A stretch of DNA of 64,000 bases, taken from the NCBI GenBank assembly GCA_041397825.1, contig JAWKVX010000002.1, positions 1,116,001 through 1,180,000 of the forward strand, in the 5' to 3' direction. This DNA comes from JANNSX01 sp041397825. GTDB lineage: Bacteria > Pseudomonadota > Alphaproteobacteria > Rhizobiales > Hyphomicrobiaceae. The notes beneath the pieces were generated by a model. The model saw nothing but the letters and a program-made list of their open reading frames with translations, searched no databases and was not told the DNA's origin. Positions 9,001 to 17,497 of the stretch are shown here, in pieces; positions within the stretch are counted from its first letter, which is position 1, and every line of letters starts with the position of its first letter. The translations under genes were made by a program, and so were the position numbers.

Positions 9001-9511
9001 CGATGCCGGCCGCATCCTCGAGAATGCGGCGCCGCTGCTCGGGCTTGGCATTGACGATCTCGGCGATCTGCCCTTGCCGGACCAGCGCGGGGGAGCGGGC
9101 TCCGGTCGCCGCATCCTCGAACAGGAGCTTGACGTCGCGCGCCCTCACCTCGCGGCCGTTCACGCGGTATGTCGATCCCGACTCCCGCTCGATTCGCCGT
9201 GCCACCTCGATCATGTCGCTGTCGTTGAGCTCCGGCGGCGCCTTACGCTCGGAGTTGTCGATGAGGATTGCCACCTCGGCGAAATTGCGGGCTGGGCGGG
9301 TCTGCGTGCCGGAGAAGATCACGTCGTCCATGGCGGCGGCGCGCATGCTCTTGTGCGACGTCTCGCCCATGACCCAGCGCAACGCCTCGAGCAGGTTCGA
9401 CTTGCCACAGCCGTTCGGACCGACGACGCCGGTGAGGCCGGGCTCGACGATGAGCTCGGTCGGCTCGACGAAGGATTTGAATCCGGTCAGTCTCAGCCGC
9501 TTGATATGCAC
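6056..9511 (-). CDS. smc: Chromosome segregation SMC ATPase
   Basis: A full-length bacterial SMC of 1151 residues. Walker A GPNGCGKS is at 31-38. Two long coiled-coil arms rich in Glu, Ala and Arg flank a hinge near the middle (about 490-640). The C-terminal head has the signature LSGGEQ at about 1050-1055 and Walker B ICVLDE at about 1074-1079. It works with ScpA/ScpB to organise origins and compact the chromosome. It lies 61 bases downstream of the dsbA pair on the same strand, the gene order common in alphaproteobacteria. Confidence 0.97.
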   Translation of the reverse strand: MHIKRLRLTGFKSFVEPTELIVEPGLTGVVGPNGCGKSNLLEALRWVMGETSHKSMRAAAMDDVIFSGTQTRPARNFAEVAILIDNSERKAPPELNDSDMIEVARRIERESGSTYRVNGREVRARDVKLLFEDAATGARSPALVRQGQIAEIVNAKPEQRRRILEDAAGIAGLHSRRHDAELRLKAAEGNLERVADVIGGLASQINSLKRQARAARRYREISDEIRQAETIALFLAWREAEADVERSEAALHDALRLLAERSEAEAQATTRESEAAERLPGLRQVEAEKAAALHRLNTEAVGLEREETRIRTRLAELDERKAEIFRDHERETTLAAEARGMLAELRREGDGITEAGHRAESEMAEAHALVGERRASCGEIERQLAELTRETATLTENRRRLASLIAEETRRANEIGERHARLAGEAAALASAAADHPPLDRLQRQIEDETARIAELERAAEAAEDQITRLAQAEAEARGDLARFQVEAGRLTAEGETLRRLIAVATDDQEPIADRLSVATGYETALGAVLGDDLDHPADLAAPAHWTTIAIAGDDPALPDGVLSLSAHIDAPPELARRLAQTGLVDRGDGDQLQHHLRPGQRLVSREGDVWRWDGLVTRAEAPTPAAARLANRNRLTEVQGLISQSEARVSAATAALARQSAALKDARDQLGPLRTALKASREQLASARDALATAERKAAETESRRIALATALTRDAEAIEGHRVRASQFESEAAGLPDPAPLAARHQAIEATARDERQRLVEAEAKAANLDREARLRDERLRTIAADQARWTARIETSEQHIAGLEKRRQDAETETERLVHEPARIAEARTRLAAALETAETDRRAAADRLAEAETEARQLARQLKEASEAVAAQREARARVETHLEQAREARLQASARIRETLDCPPERALDQAGHPTDAELPGLADLERRLAKLRQDRDGLGGVNLRADEELVELERRHDALEKERSDLQAAIEQLRQGIAKLNREGKKRLEDAFTVVNGHFQRLFTTLFAGGEARLEMIEGEDPLEGGLEIIAKPPGKKPATLSLLSGGEQTLTALSLIFAVFLSNPSPICVLDEVDAPLDDANVDRFCTMMEEMSRMTQTRFLVITHHPMTMSRMHRLFGVTMAEKGISQLVSVDLATAESYREAG

Positions 9512-9572
9512 GGGGTCCTCGTGCTCGCCTCAGCCTGTCGCATGTCTTGGGAATGACGCTACGGCTACTGGA

Positions 9573-10403
9573 TTAGCCACTCGACGCGACGACGCCGCCT
9601 GAAAGCATCGGCTCGACGATCGCCTTGAACTCGTCCGGCGTCAACACCTGCCGGACATGCTTGGTGCCGATGAAGAATGTCGGTGTGCCGATGACACCGA
9701 GCTCACGGCCGCGCTCCTTCACCCAGTTGAGTCCGTCGATGAGGGGCTGATTGGCGAGACAGGAATCGAACGCTGCCCGGCTCATGCCCTCCTTGGCGGC
9801 GACGGCGAAGATGGCGTCGAGCCGGACCTCCTGGGATACCCAGCTGGCCTGCTCGGCCAGCAGCCGCTCGTAGACCGCGTGCCATGTGTCGTCCGGCGCG
9901 CAGCGCGTAATGATCCAGGCATTGCCCGAGGAGCGGCCGATCGGAAACTCCCGGATCACCCATTTGATCTTGCCGGTGTCGATATAGGCCTTCTTGATGG
10001 CCGGGAAGCTCGAGGCATGGAACGCCCGGCAGTGCGGGCAGGTCATCGAGGCGAACTCGTAGACCGTCAGCGGCGCATGGGGGCTGCCGAGGAAGCGATC
10101 GCCGAGCGGGCCGGCGACGGCTAGGTCGGCGGCGGTCGGCTCGGCGATGATCTTGCGGCCACCCGTCGAGGCGCTGTCGGGGACGGCGGCATCGCCGGCC
10201 CGGCCGAATGTCTGCTTCGGGGGCGCGGTGGCGGTCGTCGGATAGGCGGCGAGCCCGGAGACGTCGGCCGAAGCCGACTCTGCGGTCGCGGCACCGATGA
10301 CGGCGGTCTGGCCCTGTTCGTTCGAGCAGGCCCCAAGCAGGACGGCGACCGCGATGGCCGCCATCAGCCCGAGCGACTTTGCCGTGTCCATCGCCAACCG
10401 CAT
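9573..10403 (-). CDS. DsbA-family thiol-disulfide protein, predicted lipoprotein
   Basis: A 276-residue protein whose lipoprotein signal ends in the lipobox LLGAC (Cys26). A Pro/Ala-rich linker follows, then a DsbA-like thioredoxin fold with the redox motif CPHC at 122-125 and a cis-proline loop (GTPTFF). ATG 10403 shares its A with the TGA stop of the upstream paralogue (TGATG), a classic coupling; ATG 10391 is an alternative start. It would act in the periplasm, anchored to a membrane, oxidising or isomerising disulfides. It is the second of two adjacent paralogues. Confidence 0.88.
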   Translation of the reverse strand: MRLAMDTAKSLGLMAAIAVAVLLGACSNEQGQTAVIGAATAESASADVSGLAAYPTTATAPPKQTFGRAGDAAVPDSASTGGRKIIAEPTAADLAVAGPLGDRFLGSPHAPLTVYEFASMTCPHCRAFHASSFPAIKKAYIDTGKIKWVIREFPIGRSSGNAWIITRCAPDDTWHAVYERLLAEQASWVSQEVRLDAIFAVAAKEGMSRAAFDSCLANQPLIDGLNWVKERGRELGVIGTPTFFIGTKHVRQVLTPDEFKAIVEPMLSGGVVASSG

Positions 10404-11239
10404 CAGCCCTGCCCGAACGCGTTCATGACCTTGTCGAACTCTTCGATGCCGAAACCGTCCTTGAGTTTCACGCCGTTGATGAAGAATGTCGGCGTACCGG
10501 TGATGCCGAAATTCTCGTCGGCACGCGTGCGAACGGCGACGATATCCTCTTGCAGCTTCTGGTTCTCGAGGCACTTGTTGAAGCTGTCCTCGGTGAAACC
10601 GGCCTGCTTCGAGATCTCCAAGAGCTTCGGCAGCGGACTGCCCTCTCCGACGGCCCAGTCGCGCTGGGACTTGAACATGGTCGAGATGAAGGCATTGAAT
10701 TTGCTGGGCTCAACACAGCGAGCGAGCATCGAGACGCCGACCGCCAGATTGTCGAGCGGGAACTCGCGGAAGATGAGCTTCGCCTTGCCTGTGTCGATGT
10801 ATTTGGTCTTGACCTCAGGCAGCACCTCGGCGTGGAAATGCGCACAGTGCGGGCAGGTCATCGACGCATATTCGACAATAGTGACCGGCGCATCCGGATT
10901 GCCGAGCACCACGTCCGGGAGCGGGCCGGGCTTCATAAGCTCATCGATGGCGACATCGGGTGTTGGTGGCGTCGCCGGCGTTCCGGATGCCGCCGTGGTC
11001 GCGCCGCTCGTCGTGGGGTCGGAGGACGAGGTACCGGACGCCCCGGTGTCAGTCGTCGACGTTCCGGTGGCCGACGTTGTCTCGGTGGGGGGCGTCGGGG
11101 TTGGGGCAGGCGTATAGAAATTATAGACGAGCAGAGCGAGCGCCGCGGCGACGGCCACCACGATGATGGCGGCACGCGGGACGCCACTGCCGGACTGGCT
11201 GGTCTTCTCCGGCCCCGCCTTGTTCGGTTCCTTGCTCAC
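10403..11239 (-). CDS. DsbA-family thiol-disulfide protein, membrane-anchored
   Basis: A 278-residue protein with an uncleaved-looking N-terminal membrane segment (about 23-40). A 55-residue linker of Pro, Thr, Ser and Gly follows (about 43-95), then a DsbA-like domain with CPHC at 129-132 and GTPTFF as the cis-proline loop. The fold domain matches the downstream lipoprotein paralogue, so the pair looks like an old tandem duplication with different membrane anchors. It overlaps that paralogue by one base (TGATG). The dsbA-smc-dciA-mutY neighbourhood is conserved in alphaproteobacteria. Confidence 0.9.
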   Translation of the reverse strand: MSKEPNKAGPEKTSQSGSGVPRAAIIVVAVAAALALLVYNFYTPAPTPTPPTETTSATGTSTTDTGASGTSSSDPTTSGATTAASGTPATPPTPDVAIDELMKPGPLPDVVLGNPDAPVTIVEYASMTCPHCAHFHAEVLPEVKTKYIDTGKAKLIFREFPLDNLAVGVSMLARCVEPSKFNAFISTMFKSQRDWAVGEGSPLPKLLEISKQAGFTEDSFNKCLENQKLQEDIVAVRTRADENFGITGTPTFFINGVKLKDGFGIEEFDKVMNAFGQG

Positions 11240-11393
11240 GAGCAGCTCCTTCGGTGTCGGGCTGGCGTCCGGCGATTGCCTCGGGCCTGTGGCTCCGACG
11301 ATCCCATTCTGACGGGTGCTCTAGCACATTTCGGCGGCGCGGGTAGGGCCGAGACGCCGCGGTCGCCGACAAAATTCCTTGAGGTGGCGGGAG

Positions 11394-11927
11394 CTAGCGC
11401 CCGTCGTGGCGGCTGGCGGCCGCCACCGACTGCGCCAGTCGCGCAAGCGCGTTGTCGAGCGGCGTCCCTGCCGTCGCAGGGGTCATCACGACATCGCGCG
11501 GCCTGGGTCGCGGGGAGGGCGCGGCCTTCACGTTCAGCTTGCAGACCACGGGGGCCTGGACAATCCGGAGCTCGGTGATGGCGCGATAGCCGAGAAATCC
11601 GTTGATCCGCTCCATGATCTGGCCGGCGCGGTATTGCACGTCGAGGGCGCGTGCGCCCTCGACCCGGAGCACGAGCGTGGCGCCTGCGCTTGCACTCTCC
11701 TCATCGTCCTCGATGGGGCGCGGCCATTTTATCTTCTCCGGCCGTGTAAATCGGGCGAGTTCGGCGCCGACGATGGCGGTCCAGTCGAGCGCTAGGCGCC
11801 CGGCCGGGAAGCCGTGCTTCTCGAAGGCCCGGCGGGTCACCTCGGGTACGAGAGCTCCGATGGCATTGACGCCCTGTCCGAGCTTCAACCCGCCGCCCCA
11901 AGGAGTGTGCCTGCTGCTCGCTGCCAT
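11394..11927 (-). CDS. dciA: DUF721 / DciA-family protein
   Basis: A 177-residue protein of the DUF721 family, whose members include DciA, the loader of the replicative helicase DnaB. The conserved region is the central W-x-x-I-V-G segment (LDWTAIVGAELARFTRP) followed by the beta-rich part ending near the VCKLNV segment; the C-terminal 40 residues are Pro/Ala-rich. The frame runs on far upstream antisense to mutY, but ATG 11927 gives the family's usual size and leaves an 81-base divergent promoter region with mutY. Confidence 0.82.
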   Translation of the reverse strand: MAASSRHTPWGGGLKLGQGVNAIGALVPEVTRRAFEKHGFPAGRLALDWTAIVGAELARFTRPEKIKWPRPIEDDEESASAGATLVLRVEGARALDVQYRAGQIMERINGFLGYRAITELRIVQAPVVCKLNVKAAPSPRPRPRDVVMTPATAGTPLDNALARLAQSVAAASRHDGR

Positions 11928-12008
11928 GCCCCAGCCCGAATCGTTTTCCCGATTGCCGGTCGACGGTATCATGTCGGGGTCGATTCGCGCCGGGCCAGGG
12001 TCGAACCC

Positions 12009-13115
12009 ATGATGGCTGTTGCCAAGCTGCATCAGAACGCGACGCCGGGCGCGGCGGTCGCCACCGCATTGCTGGACTGGTACGACAAGGCGCGGCGCGA
12101 GCTGCCCTGGCGGGCGCACCCCGGCCACCCGACGGACGCCTACGCCGTATGGCTCTCCGAGGTCATGTTGCAGCAGACCACGGTCAAGGCGGTCGTCCCC
12201 TACTATAAGAAGTTCCTCAATCTCTGGCCGACCGTCGGAGAGCTCGCGCAGGCCCCCCGCGAGGAGGTGATGCGCGCCTGGGCGGGCCTCGGCTATTATT
12301 CCCGCGCGCGGAATTTGCACCTGTGCGCCAAGACGGTTGTCGAGCGGCACGGCGGCCGGTTTCCCGCCTCGGTGGCGGAGCTTCTCGAGCTTCCAGGCAT
12401 CGGCCCCTACACGGCCGCGGCCGTCGCGGCGATTGCTTTCGATCAGCCAGCGATGCCGGTCGACGGCAACGTCGAGCGGGTGATGGCGCGACTCCACGCG
12501 GTCGAGACGCCATTGCCGCAGGCGAAACCCGAGCTCAAGAAACTGGCTGAGCAGCTCATTCCCGAGCGCCGCGCCGGCGATCTGGCGCAGGCGCTCATGG
12601 ACCTCGGCGCGACCGTGTGCGCGCCGCGCCGGCCATCCTGCATGCTCTGCCCGCTCGAGTCGCGCTGCCGGGCAAACGCGTCCGGGTTGGCTGCGGAGCT
12701 GCCCTATCGGCGACCGAAGGCGGAGCGGCCGGTCCGGCGAGGCGTTGCATTCCTGGCCCTCTCGGAAAGCGGCGAGGTACTGCTTCGCCGCCGGCCAGAC
12801 GATGGTCTGCTGGCGCAGATGATGGAGATCCCCTCGACCGATTGGACGGACGCTTGGCTGGCGGAGGATGAGGCGTTGCGATCGGCACCCGTCAAGGCGG
12901 CCTGGTGGCCGGTGCCTGGCATCGTGACGCACACCTTCACGCATTTCCGGCTCGAGTTGCTGGTGTATCGGGCTCTGGTGCCGTCCGGCGGGCCATTGAC
13001 GCTCTGGGCGGAGCAGGACCGGTGCCGCTGGGTGCCGCGTCACGAGCTGGGACGGGAGGCCCTGCCGTCGGTCATGCGCAAGGCAATCGCCCATGCCCTC
13101 GACGGGGCGTCCTGA
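12009..13115 (+). CDS. mutY: A/G-specific adenine glycosylase MutY
   Basis: A 368-residue DNA repair enzyme that removes adenine mispaired with 8-oxoguanine. The N-terminal domain has the catalytic Glu (LSEVMLQQT), the helix-hairpin-helix ELPGIGPYTA, the catalytic Asp in PVDGNVERV, and the [4Fe-4S] cysteine set C-x6-C-x2-C-x5-C (CAPRRPSCMLCPLESRC). The C-terminal part is the Nudix-like 8-oxoG recognition domain. ATG 12009 (or the adjacent ATG 12012) starts at the family's normal position. It is divergent from dciA. Confidence 0.96.
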   Translation: MMAVAKLHQNATPGAAVATALLDWYDKARRELPWRAHPGHPTDAYAVWLSEVMLQQTTVKAVVPYYKKFLNLWPTVGELAQAPREEVMRAWAGLGYYSRARNLHLCAKTVVERHGGRFPASVAELLELPGIGPYTAAAVAAIAFDQPAMPVDGNVERVMARLHAVETPLPQAKPELKKLAEQLIPERRAGDLAQALMDLGATVCAPRRPSCMLCPLESRCRANASGLAAELPYRRPKAERPVRRGVAFLALSESGEVLLRRRPDDGLLAQMMEIPSTDWTDAWLAEDEALRSAPVKAAWWPVPGIVTHTFTHFRLELLVYRALVPSGGPLTLWAEQDRCRWVPRHELGREALPSVMRKAIAHALDGAS

Positions 13116-13295
13116 GCCGCAGCAGGGGCCGCGCCATGGTGTCGGCGTGGATCATCAATCCGCACAAAGTGATCACAACGTGCGCTGAGATGGCGCAGCA
13201 GCTTTCAGGGCCAAATGATTGACTTGTCAGCGAAGCAGGTTAGGGGAGCCCTTGTAACGCGTCTGTAGCGACAACCTGAACGGGTGGAGTTGAGT

Positions 13296-14042
13296 ATGCG
13301 TAGGGGCACGAGGGACGTTTCGTCGGCCGGTGGTTCGCGAGGCCGGTTTTGGTTGGCAGTCGTCTTTGCAACGCTGCTCGTCAGTGTTGCTGGATCGGCA
13401 GGCGAGGCCCGTGCGGCCGGCGATGGCAAAAGCGCGGCGCTCGCGAACGAGTTGAGGGCGTTGTCGGCCACGCACGCCCAGGCGCTGGTCAAGCCGCAAC
13501 AGAAGGCCCGCGTCAAAACGGCAAAGGCGGCAAGCGCAGGCCAGGCGAAAGCGACGAAGAAGAGCAAGAAGGGCAGCACGAGCAAGCTCGTCGCCAAGAC
13601 CTCGAAGGCCAAGGTCGCGGCCAAGGACCTTCCCAAGAAGAAGCGCAAGGGCGGCACCAAGGTGGCTTCGGTGAGCGCCTTCGTCTCCGGTGCGCCGGTC
13701 AAGAAGTCTCTCATCAAGAAGGGCGGCAAGCTCAAGGGCAACGTCAGCTGGAACGCGCCGTCCGGATGCGTGCCGGGGGCGCTCAAGGGCGTGCTCTATC
13801 AGGTGTCGCAGAAGTTCGGCCCGGTGGTCGTCAACTCGACGGCGCGTGGTCACAAGCACAATCGACGCGTCGGCGGTGCCCGCAAATCCTGGCATCTCAG
13901 GTGCATGGCCGTCGACTTCCGCGTGCACGGTCGGACCGGCGGGCTGTGGGCCTATCTCAGGAGCCATCCGGCCGTTGGCGGCCTGCATCGCTATCCGAGC
14001 GGATTCTTCCACATCGACGTCGGCCCGCGGCGGACCTGGTAG
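13296..14042 (+). CDS. Secreted M15-type peptidase with Lys-rich linker
   Basis: A 248-residue exported protein. A signal peptide (cleavage near AEARA-AG) is followed by a strongly basic Lys/Ala/Ser/Thr region of about 90 residues. The C-terminal domain is of the peptidase M15 / D-Ala-D-Ala carboxypeptidase-like type, with S-x-H-x5-A-x-D-F (SWHLRCMAVDF) and a terminal H-x-D (HIDV) as zinc ligands. It probably cleaves or binds peptidoglycan in the periplasm. ATG 13296 has GGTGGAG seven bases upstream; a GTG at 13284 is the alternative start. The basic linker could bind teichoic-free murein or nucleic acid; this is unproven. Confidence 0.75.
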   Translation: MRRGTRDVSSAGGSRGRFWLAVVFATLLVSVAGSAGEARAAGDGKSAALANELRALSATHAQALVKPQQKARVKTAKAASAGQAKATKKSKKGSTSKLVAKTSKAKVAAKDLPKKKRKGGTKVASVSAFVSGAPVKKSLIKKGGKLKGNVSWNAPSGCVPGALKGVLYQVSQKFGPVVVNSTARGHKHNRRVGGARKSWHLRCMAVDFRVHGRTGGLWAYLRSHPAVGGLHRYPSGFFHIDVGPRRTW

Positions 14043-14119
14043 GCCGATTGCCGTCTTGACAGTGTTGTGCGGGCTCGGGCTGATGCAGCCGCGAGCCCGC
14101 AAGCCTGTTCAGAGACCCC

Positions 14120-14581
14120 ATGACGCCCATCACGATCAGACAGGAGAGTCCGCGCCAGCCGGATGTGGTGGCGCTGATCGATGCGCTCGACCGCTGGAAT
14201 CTCGATCGTTACCCGGTCGAGGCGAACCATCTCTTGCCACTGGATGAACTTGACCGGCCCGAGATCCTGTTCCTGGTCGCCCGGCAGGCGGAAAATGTGG
14301 TCGGCATCGGCGCGCTCTGGGTGCATCGGGGTGCCTATGGCGAGGTCAAGCGCATGTATACGAGCCCGGCGGTCAGGGGCCGGGGCGTCGGCTACATGCT
14401 CCTCGCCGAGGTCGAGCGGCTGGCGAGGCGAGAGGGCCTCGATGTCCTGAGGCTCGAGACCGGCGACATCTCCGAAGAAGCCCTGAAGCTCTACCGGCGG
14501 GCCGGCCTCGTGACCCGTGGTCCCTTCGGCGACTATCCCGATCATCCGGCCTCCATCTTCATGGAGAAGCGGCTCACTTGA
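14120..14581 (+). CDS. GNAT-family N-acetyltransferase
   Basis: A 153-residue GNAT domain protein. The acetyl-CoA loop is visible as the R-x-x-G-x-G/A motif (AVRGRGVGYMLL, about 93-104), with the following helix and the late strand pattern A-x-x-L-Y-R-R-A-G (about 124-132) typical of the fold. The substrate cannot be told from the sequence. It ends three bases before the xseA start and could be co-transcribed with it. Acetyltransferases of this size modify small amines, antibiotics or protein N-termini. Confidence 0.8.
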   Translation: MTPITIRQESPRQPDVVALIDALDRWNLDRYPVEANHLLPLDELDRPEILFLVARQAENVVGIGALWVHRGAYGEVKRMYTSPAVRGRGVGYMLLAEVERLARREGLDVLRLETGDISEEALKLYRRAGLVTRGPFGDYPDHPASIFMEKRLT

Positions 14582-14584
14582 CGG

Positions 14585-16222
14585 ATGCGGCCGCGCAGGC
14601 GAGGAACGTCTGTCCCTCAACCGGAGCGCCGCTTGGCCACGACCCCGCAATCCTCCCGTCAGGGCCGCAATGTGGCCGAGCTGAGTGTCTCCGAGCTCGC
14701 CTTCGCGCTCAAACGGACGATCGAGGACAGCTACGGGCACGTCCGGCTGCGTGGCGAGGTGTTCGGCTATCGGGGCCCGCACTCTTCCGGCCACTGCTAC
14801 TTCTCGCTCAAGGACGACAAGGCAAAGATCGACGCGGTCGTCTGGAAGGGTGTCTTCAACGCCTTGCGCTTCAAGCCCGAGGAGGGACTCGAGGTCGTCG
14901 TCACCGGCAAGGTGACGACCTATCCTGGGTCCTCGAAGTATCAGATCGTCGTCGAGAGCCTGGAGCCCGCCGGGGCCGGCGCGCTGATGGCTCTGCTCGA
15001 GGAGCGAAAGCGCAAGCTCGCCGCCGAGGGCCTGTTCGAAGAGGCGCGCAAGAAAGCGCTGCCCTACCTTCCCAAGGTGGTTGGCATCGTCACCTCGCCG
15101 ACCGGCGCCGTCATCCGGGACATGCTCGTGGGATTTGCCGAACGCTTTCCGGCCCATGTCGTCATCTGGCCCGTGCGCGTGCAGGGCGAGACCTCGGCCA
15201 GGGAGGTGGCCGACGCGATCCGGGGATTCAATGGGCTCGCTCCGGGTGGTCCGGTGCCGCGACCCGACGTGCTGATCGTGGCCCGTGGCGGGGGTAGCCT
15301 CGAGGACCTATGGGGCTTCAACGAGGAGATCGTCGTCCGCGCCGCTTCGGCGAGCACGATCCCCCTCATCTCGGCGGTCGGTCACGAGACGGATTGGACC
15401 CTGCTCGATCTCGTCGCTGATGCGCGTGCGCCGACGCCGACGAAGGCCGCCGAATGGGCGGTGCCGAAGCATTCCGATCTTCTCGAGCGCGTCGCCGAGC
15501 ACGGCGGCCGCCTCGGCCTGGTCGTCAGACGGTTGCTCGAGGCCGAGCGGCGACATCTGACGACGCTTGCGCGCGCCCTGCCGCGTCCGGCCGAGCTCGT
15601 CGCGCTGCCCCGCCAGCGTTTCGATGGCGTGGCGGGCCGGCTGCCGCGGGCCCTTGCCGCGAACACCCGGGCTCATGGCGCGCGCTTGGCTGTCATCAGT
15701 GGCCGTCTGGCGCCTGGATTGATCCGGCAGCGTCTCGTTCGGGCCGGCGACCGGCTCGAGGCGCTGGGGCGCGTGACGCTGCAGGCGCTGAGGCGCGGGG
15801 GTGACTTGCGCCGGGCCCGCCTCGACAGGGCCAGCCTGCGTCTCAAACCGCAGACCCTGCAGGCGGATGTGCGCCGCAACGGTGAGCGAATCAGGGAGCT
15901 CAAAGGGCGCAGTGCCGCCGCCATTGCCGGGCGGCTCGCGGTGGCGCGCCGGGCCCTCGACGCCGAGGCCAAGCTGCTCCTGTCGCTCAGCCATCACAGC
16001 GTCCTGGCCCGCGGCTTTGCGCTGGTTCGCGACGACACCGGCCAGATGATCCGCTCGGTTGACCGGATCGAACCGGGAGCACGACTCGAGCTGGAGCTCG
16101 CTGACGGACGGCGCAAGGTGCGTGCGGAGGACCAGGCTTCTCCACCTTCGTCGCCGCCACCGAGACCGGCGCGCGGACCTGCCGGGGATCGAGGTGCAGG
16201 TGGACAGGGCCAACTCTTCTAG
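14585..16222 (+). CDS. xseA: Exodeoxyribonuclease VII large subunit
   Basis: A 545-residue protein with an N-terminal OB-fold (about 28-125) for single-stranded DNA, the catalytic domain carrying GVVTSPTGAVIRD-like and ARGGGSLEDLW motifs (about 155-300), a long helical arm, and a Pro/Gly-rich tail. With XseB it degrades single-stranded DNA from both ends to oligonucleotides. The ATG at 14585 lies just after the GNAT stop. An in-frame TTG at 14633 preceded by CCGGAG is an equally plausible start and would remove 16 poorly conserved residues. No xseB is seen in this window. Confidence 0.93.
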   Translation: MRPRRRGTSVPQPERRLATTPQSSRQGRNVAELSVSELAFALKRTIEDSYGHVRLRGEVFGYRGPHSSGHCYFSLKDDKAKIDAVVWKGVFNALRFKPEEGLEVVVTGKVTTYPGSSKYQIVVESLEPAGAGALMALLEERKRKLAAEGLFEEARKKALPYLPKVVGIVTSPTGAVIRDMLVGFAERFPAHVVIWPVRVQGETSAREVADAIRGFNGLAPGGPVPRPDVLIVARGGGSLEDLWGFNEEIVVRAASASTIPLISAVGHETDWTLLDLVADARAPTPTKAAEWAVPKHSDLLERVAEHGGRLGLVVRRLLEAERRHLTTLARALPRPAELVALPRQRFDGVAGRLPRALAANTRAHGARLAVISGRLAPGLIRQRLVRAGDRLEALGRVTLQALRRGGDLRRARLDRASLRLKPQTLQADVRRNGERIRELKGRSAAAIAGRLAVARRALDAEAKLLLSLSHHSVLARGFALVRDDTGQMIRSVDRIEPGARLELELADGRRKVRAEDQASPPSSPPPRPARGPAGDRGAGGQGQLF

Positions 16223-16262
16223 GCCATAACCGCCCAGTCAAAGCCAACGAGCCGAGCCATCG

Positions 16263-16493
16263 ATGAACCGCTTCGAGAAAATGTCCGGCCTCAAGGGCGA
16301 GGCGCGCGTGCGCTACATGGATGGCGAGTTCCAGGTGCTGTCCTCGGGCGATCACGTGCGCTGCGCGGTGACGGGCGAGCCGATCCTGCTCGCCAATCTC
16401 AAATACTGGAGCGTTGAGCGCCAGGAGCCATATCTCAATGCCGCTGTGGCGCTGAAGCGGCATGTCGAGGCGAAGGCAACCGTTCAGGGTTAG
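16263..16493 (+). CDS. DUF2093 small protein
   Basis: A 76-residue protein of the DUF2093 family, found in alphaproteobacteria next to lipid A and xseA genes. The conserved core reads roughly Y-x-D-G-x-F-x-V-x-x-x-G-x-x-V-x-C-A-V-T-G, then a W-S-V-x-x-Q-E-x-Y motif. Its function is unknown. Two cysteines are not arranged as an obvious zinc site. It converges on lpxK and the two coding regions overlap by four bases at their ends. Confidence 0.85.
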   Translation: MNRFEKMSGLKGEARVRYMDGEFQVLSSGDHVRCAVTGEPILLANLKYWSVERQEPYLNAAVALKRHVEAKATVQG

Positions 16494-17497
16494 CCGCGCG
16501 GCAGTCTCCGCAGCAAGTCGAGAAGCGATAAGCGCGCCGCCTCGGTCAGCTCGAGCGTCACGGCGAGCGCCCGCGCCGTCTCCTTGAGCGTGCCGCAAGT
16601 GCCGTCCGGCGTGAGGCGGACGATATCCTTCTCGGTGGTGACCAGGGCTGCCGCGTTGCGGTGTGCCTCAAGCAGGAGACGCTCGGCTTCCGCCACCGTA
16701 TAGCAATGATGATCGGGAAAACCCTCGGCGATCCTCAACTCGGCGCCAAGCGTTCGAAGGGTGGCAAAGAACTTGTCCGGTCGGCCGATCCCGGCAAAGG
16801 CCACGACCGGCCGGTCGCGTAGCCACCTGGCGTCCCCGGCGGGAACGAAACGCGCGCGATGGATGGGGCCCGGCCATGCTTGCAGCCCGGACGGACCGGG
16901 CCGGCCGTCGCCGCTGTCGATCGAGACGATGGCGTCCACCAGCGGCAACTGGGCGGCCAAGGGGAGGCGGAGGGGGCCGGCCGGAATCACCAGCCCGTTG
17001 CCGAAGCCGATGCCCGCATCGACGATGCCGATCGAGACGTCTTTCACGAGCGAGGGATTCTGCAAACCGTCGTCCATGACGATGACGTCGGCATCGAGCG
17101 ACTCGATCAGGCGGGCACCCGCCACCCTGTCTCGCGCGACGACCACGGATCCAGTGCGCGCGAGGAGCAAGGGCTCGTCGCCGACGTCCGCGGCCCGGTC
17201 GCGCACGGGATCGACGAGGTGCGGTCCCGCGATCCTGCCGCCGTAGCCGCGGGAGAGGAAGACCGGCGTGTGACCCAGCCGTTTGAGCTCCCTGCCGACC
17301 CAGATCGCCATCGGCGTCTTACCGGCGCCGCCGGCCGTGAAATTGCCGATGCAGACGACGGCCCGTCGGGAGCGGTAGCCCGGCCGCCCGAGACGCGATC
17401 GCGCGACCGCTCCGTAGATGGCGGCGAGCGGGCGCAGGAGCTGAGCACATGCCGTCGGCCGCGGCTCGGACCAGAAGCGCGGCGCCTTACGAGGCAC
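16490..17497 (-). CDS. lpxK: Tetraacyldisaccharide 4'-kinase LpxK
   Basis: A 335-residue inner-membrane-associated kinase that phosphorylates the 4' position of the lipid A disaccharide. The P-loop TAGGAGKT is at 54-61. The N-terminal hydrophobic helix and the VMDDGLQNPSL motif (the family's D-D-G-F/L-Q-N) are present. It begins 11 bases inside the end of the waaA fusion gene, so both are one transcription unit for lipid A-Kdo assembly. Confidence 0.95.
   Translation of the reverse strand: MPRKAPRFWSEPRPTACAQLLRPLAAIYGAVARSRLGRPGYRSRRAVVCIGNFTAGGAGKTPMAIWVGRELKRLGHTPVFLSRGYGGRIAGPHLVDPVRDRAADVGDEPLLLARTGSVVVARDRVAGARLIESLDADVIVMDDGLQNPSLVKDVSIGIVDAGIGFGNGLVIPAGPLRLPLAAQLPLVDAIVSIDSGDGRPGPSGLQAWPGPIHRARFVPAGDARWLRDRPVVAFAGIGRPDKFFATLRTLGAELRIAEGFPDHHCYTVAEAERLLLEAHRNAAALVTTEKDIVRLTPDGTCGTLKETARALAVTLELTEAARLSLLDLLRRLPRG

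Noticed and set aside
11394..13094. A 566-codon open frame on the minus strand covering mutY
   Set aside because: Only the last 177 codons are real (dciA). The rest is antisense to mutY, with Arg/Pro/His-rich composition and no recognisable domain.
13219..13246. TTGACT as a -35 box before the M15 peptidase gene
   Set aside because: No acceptable -10 at the proper distance.
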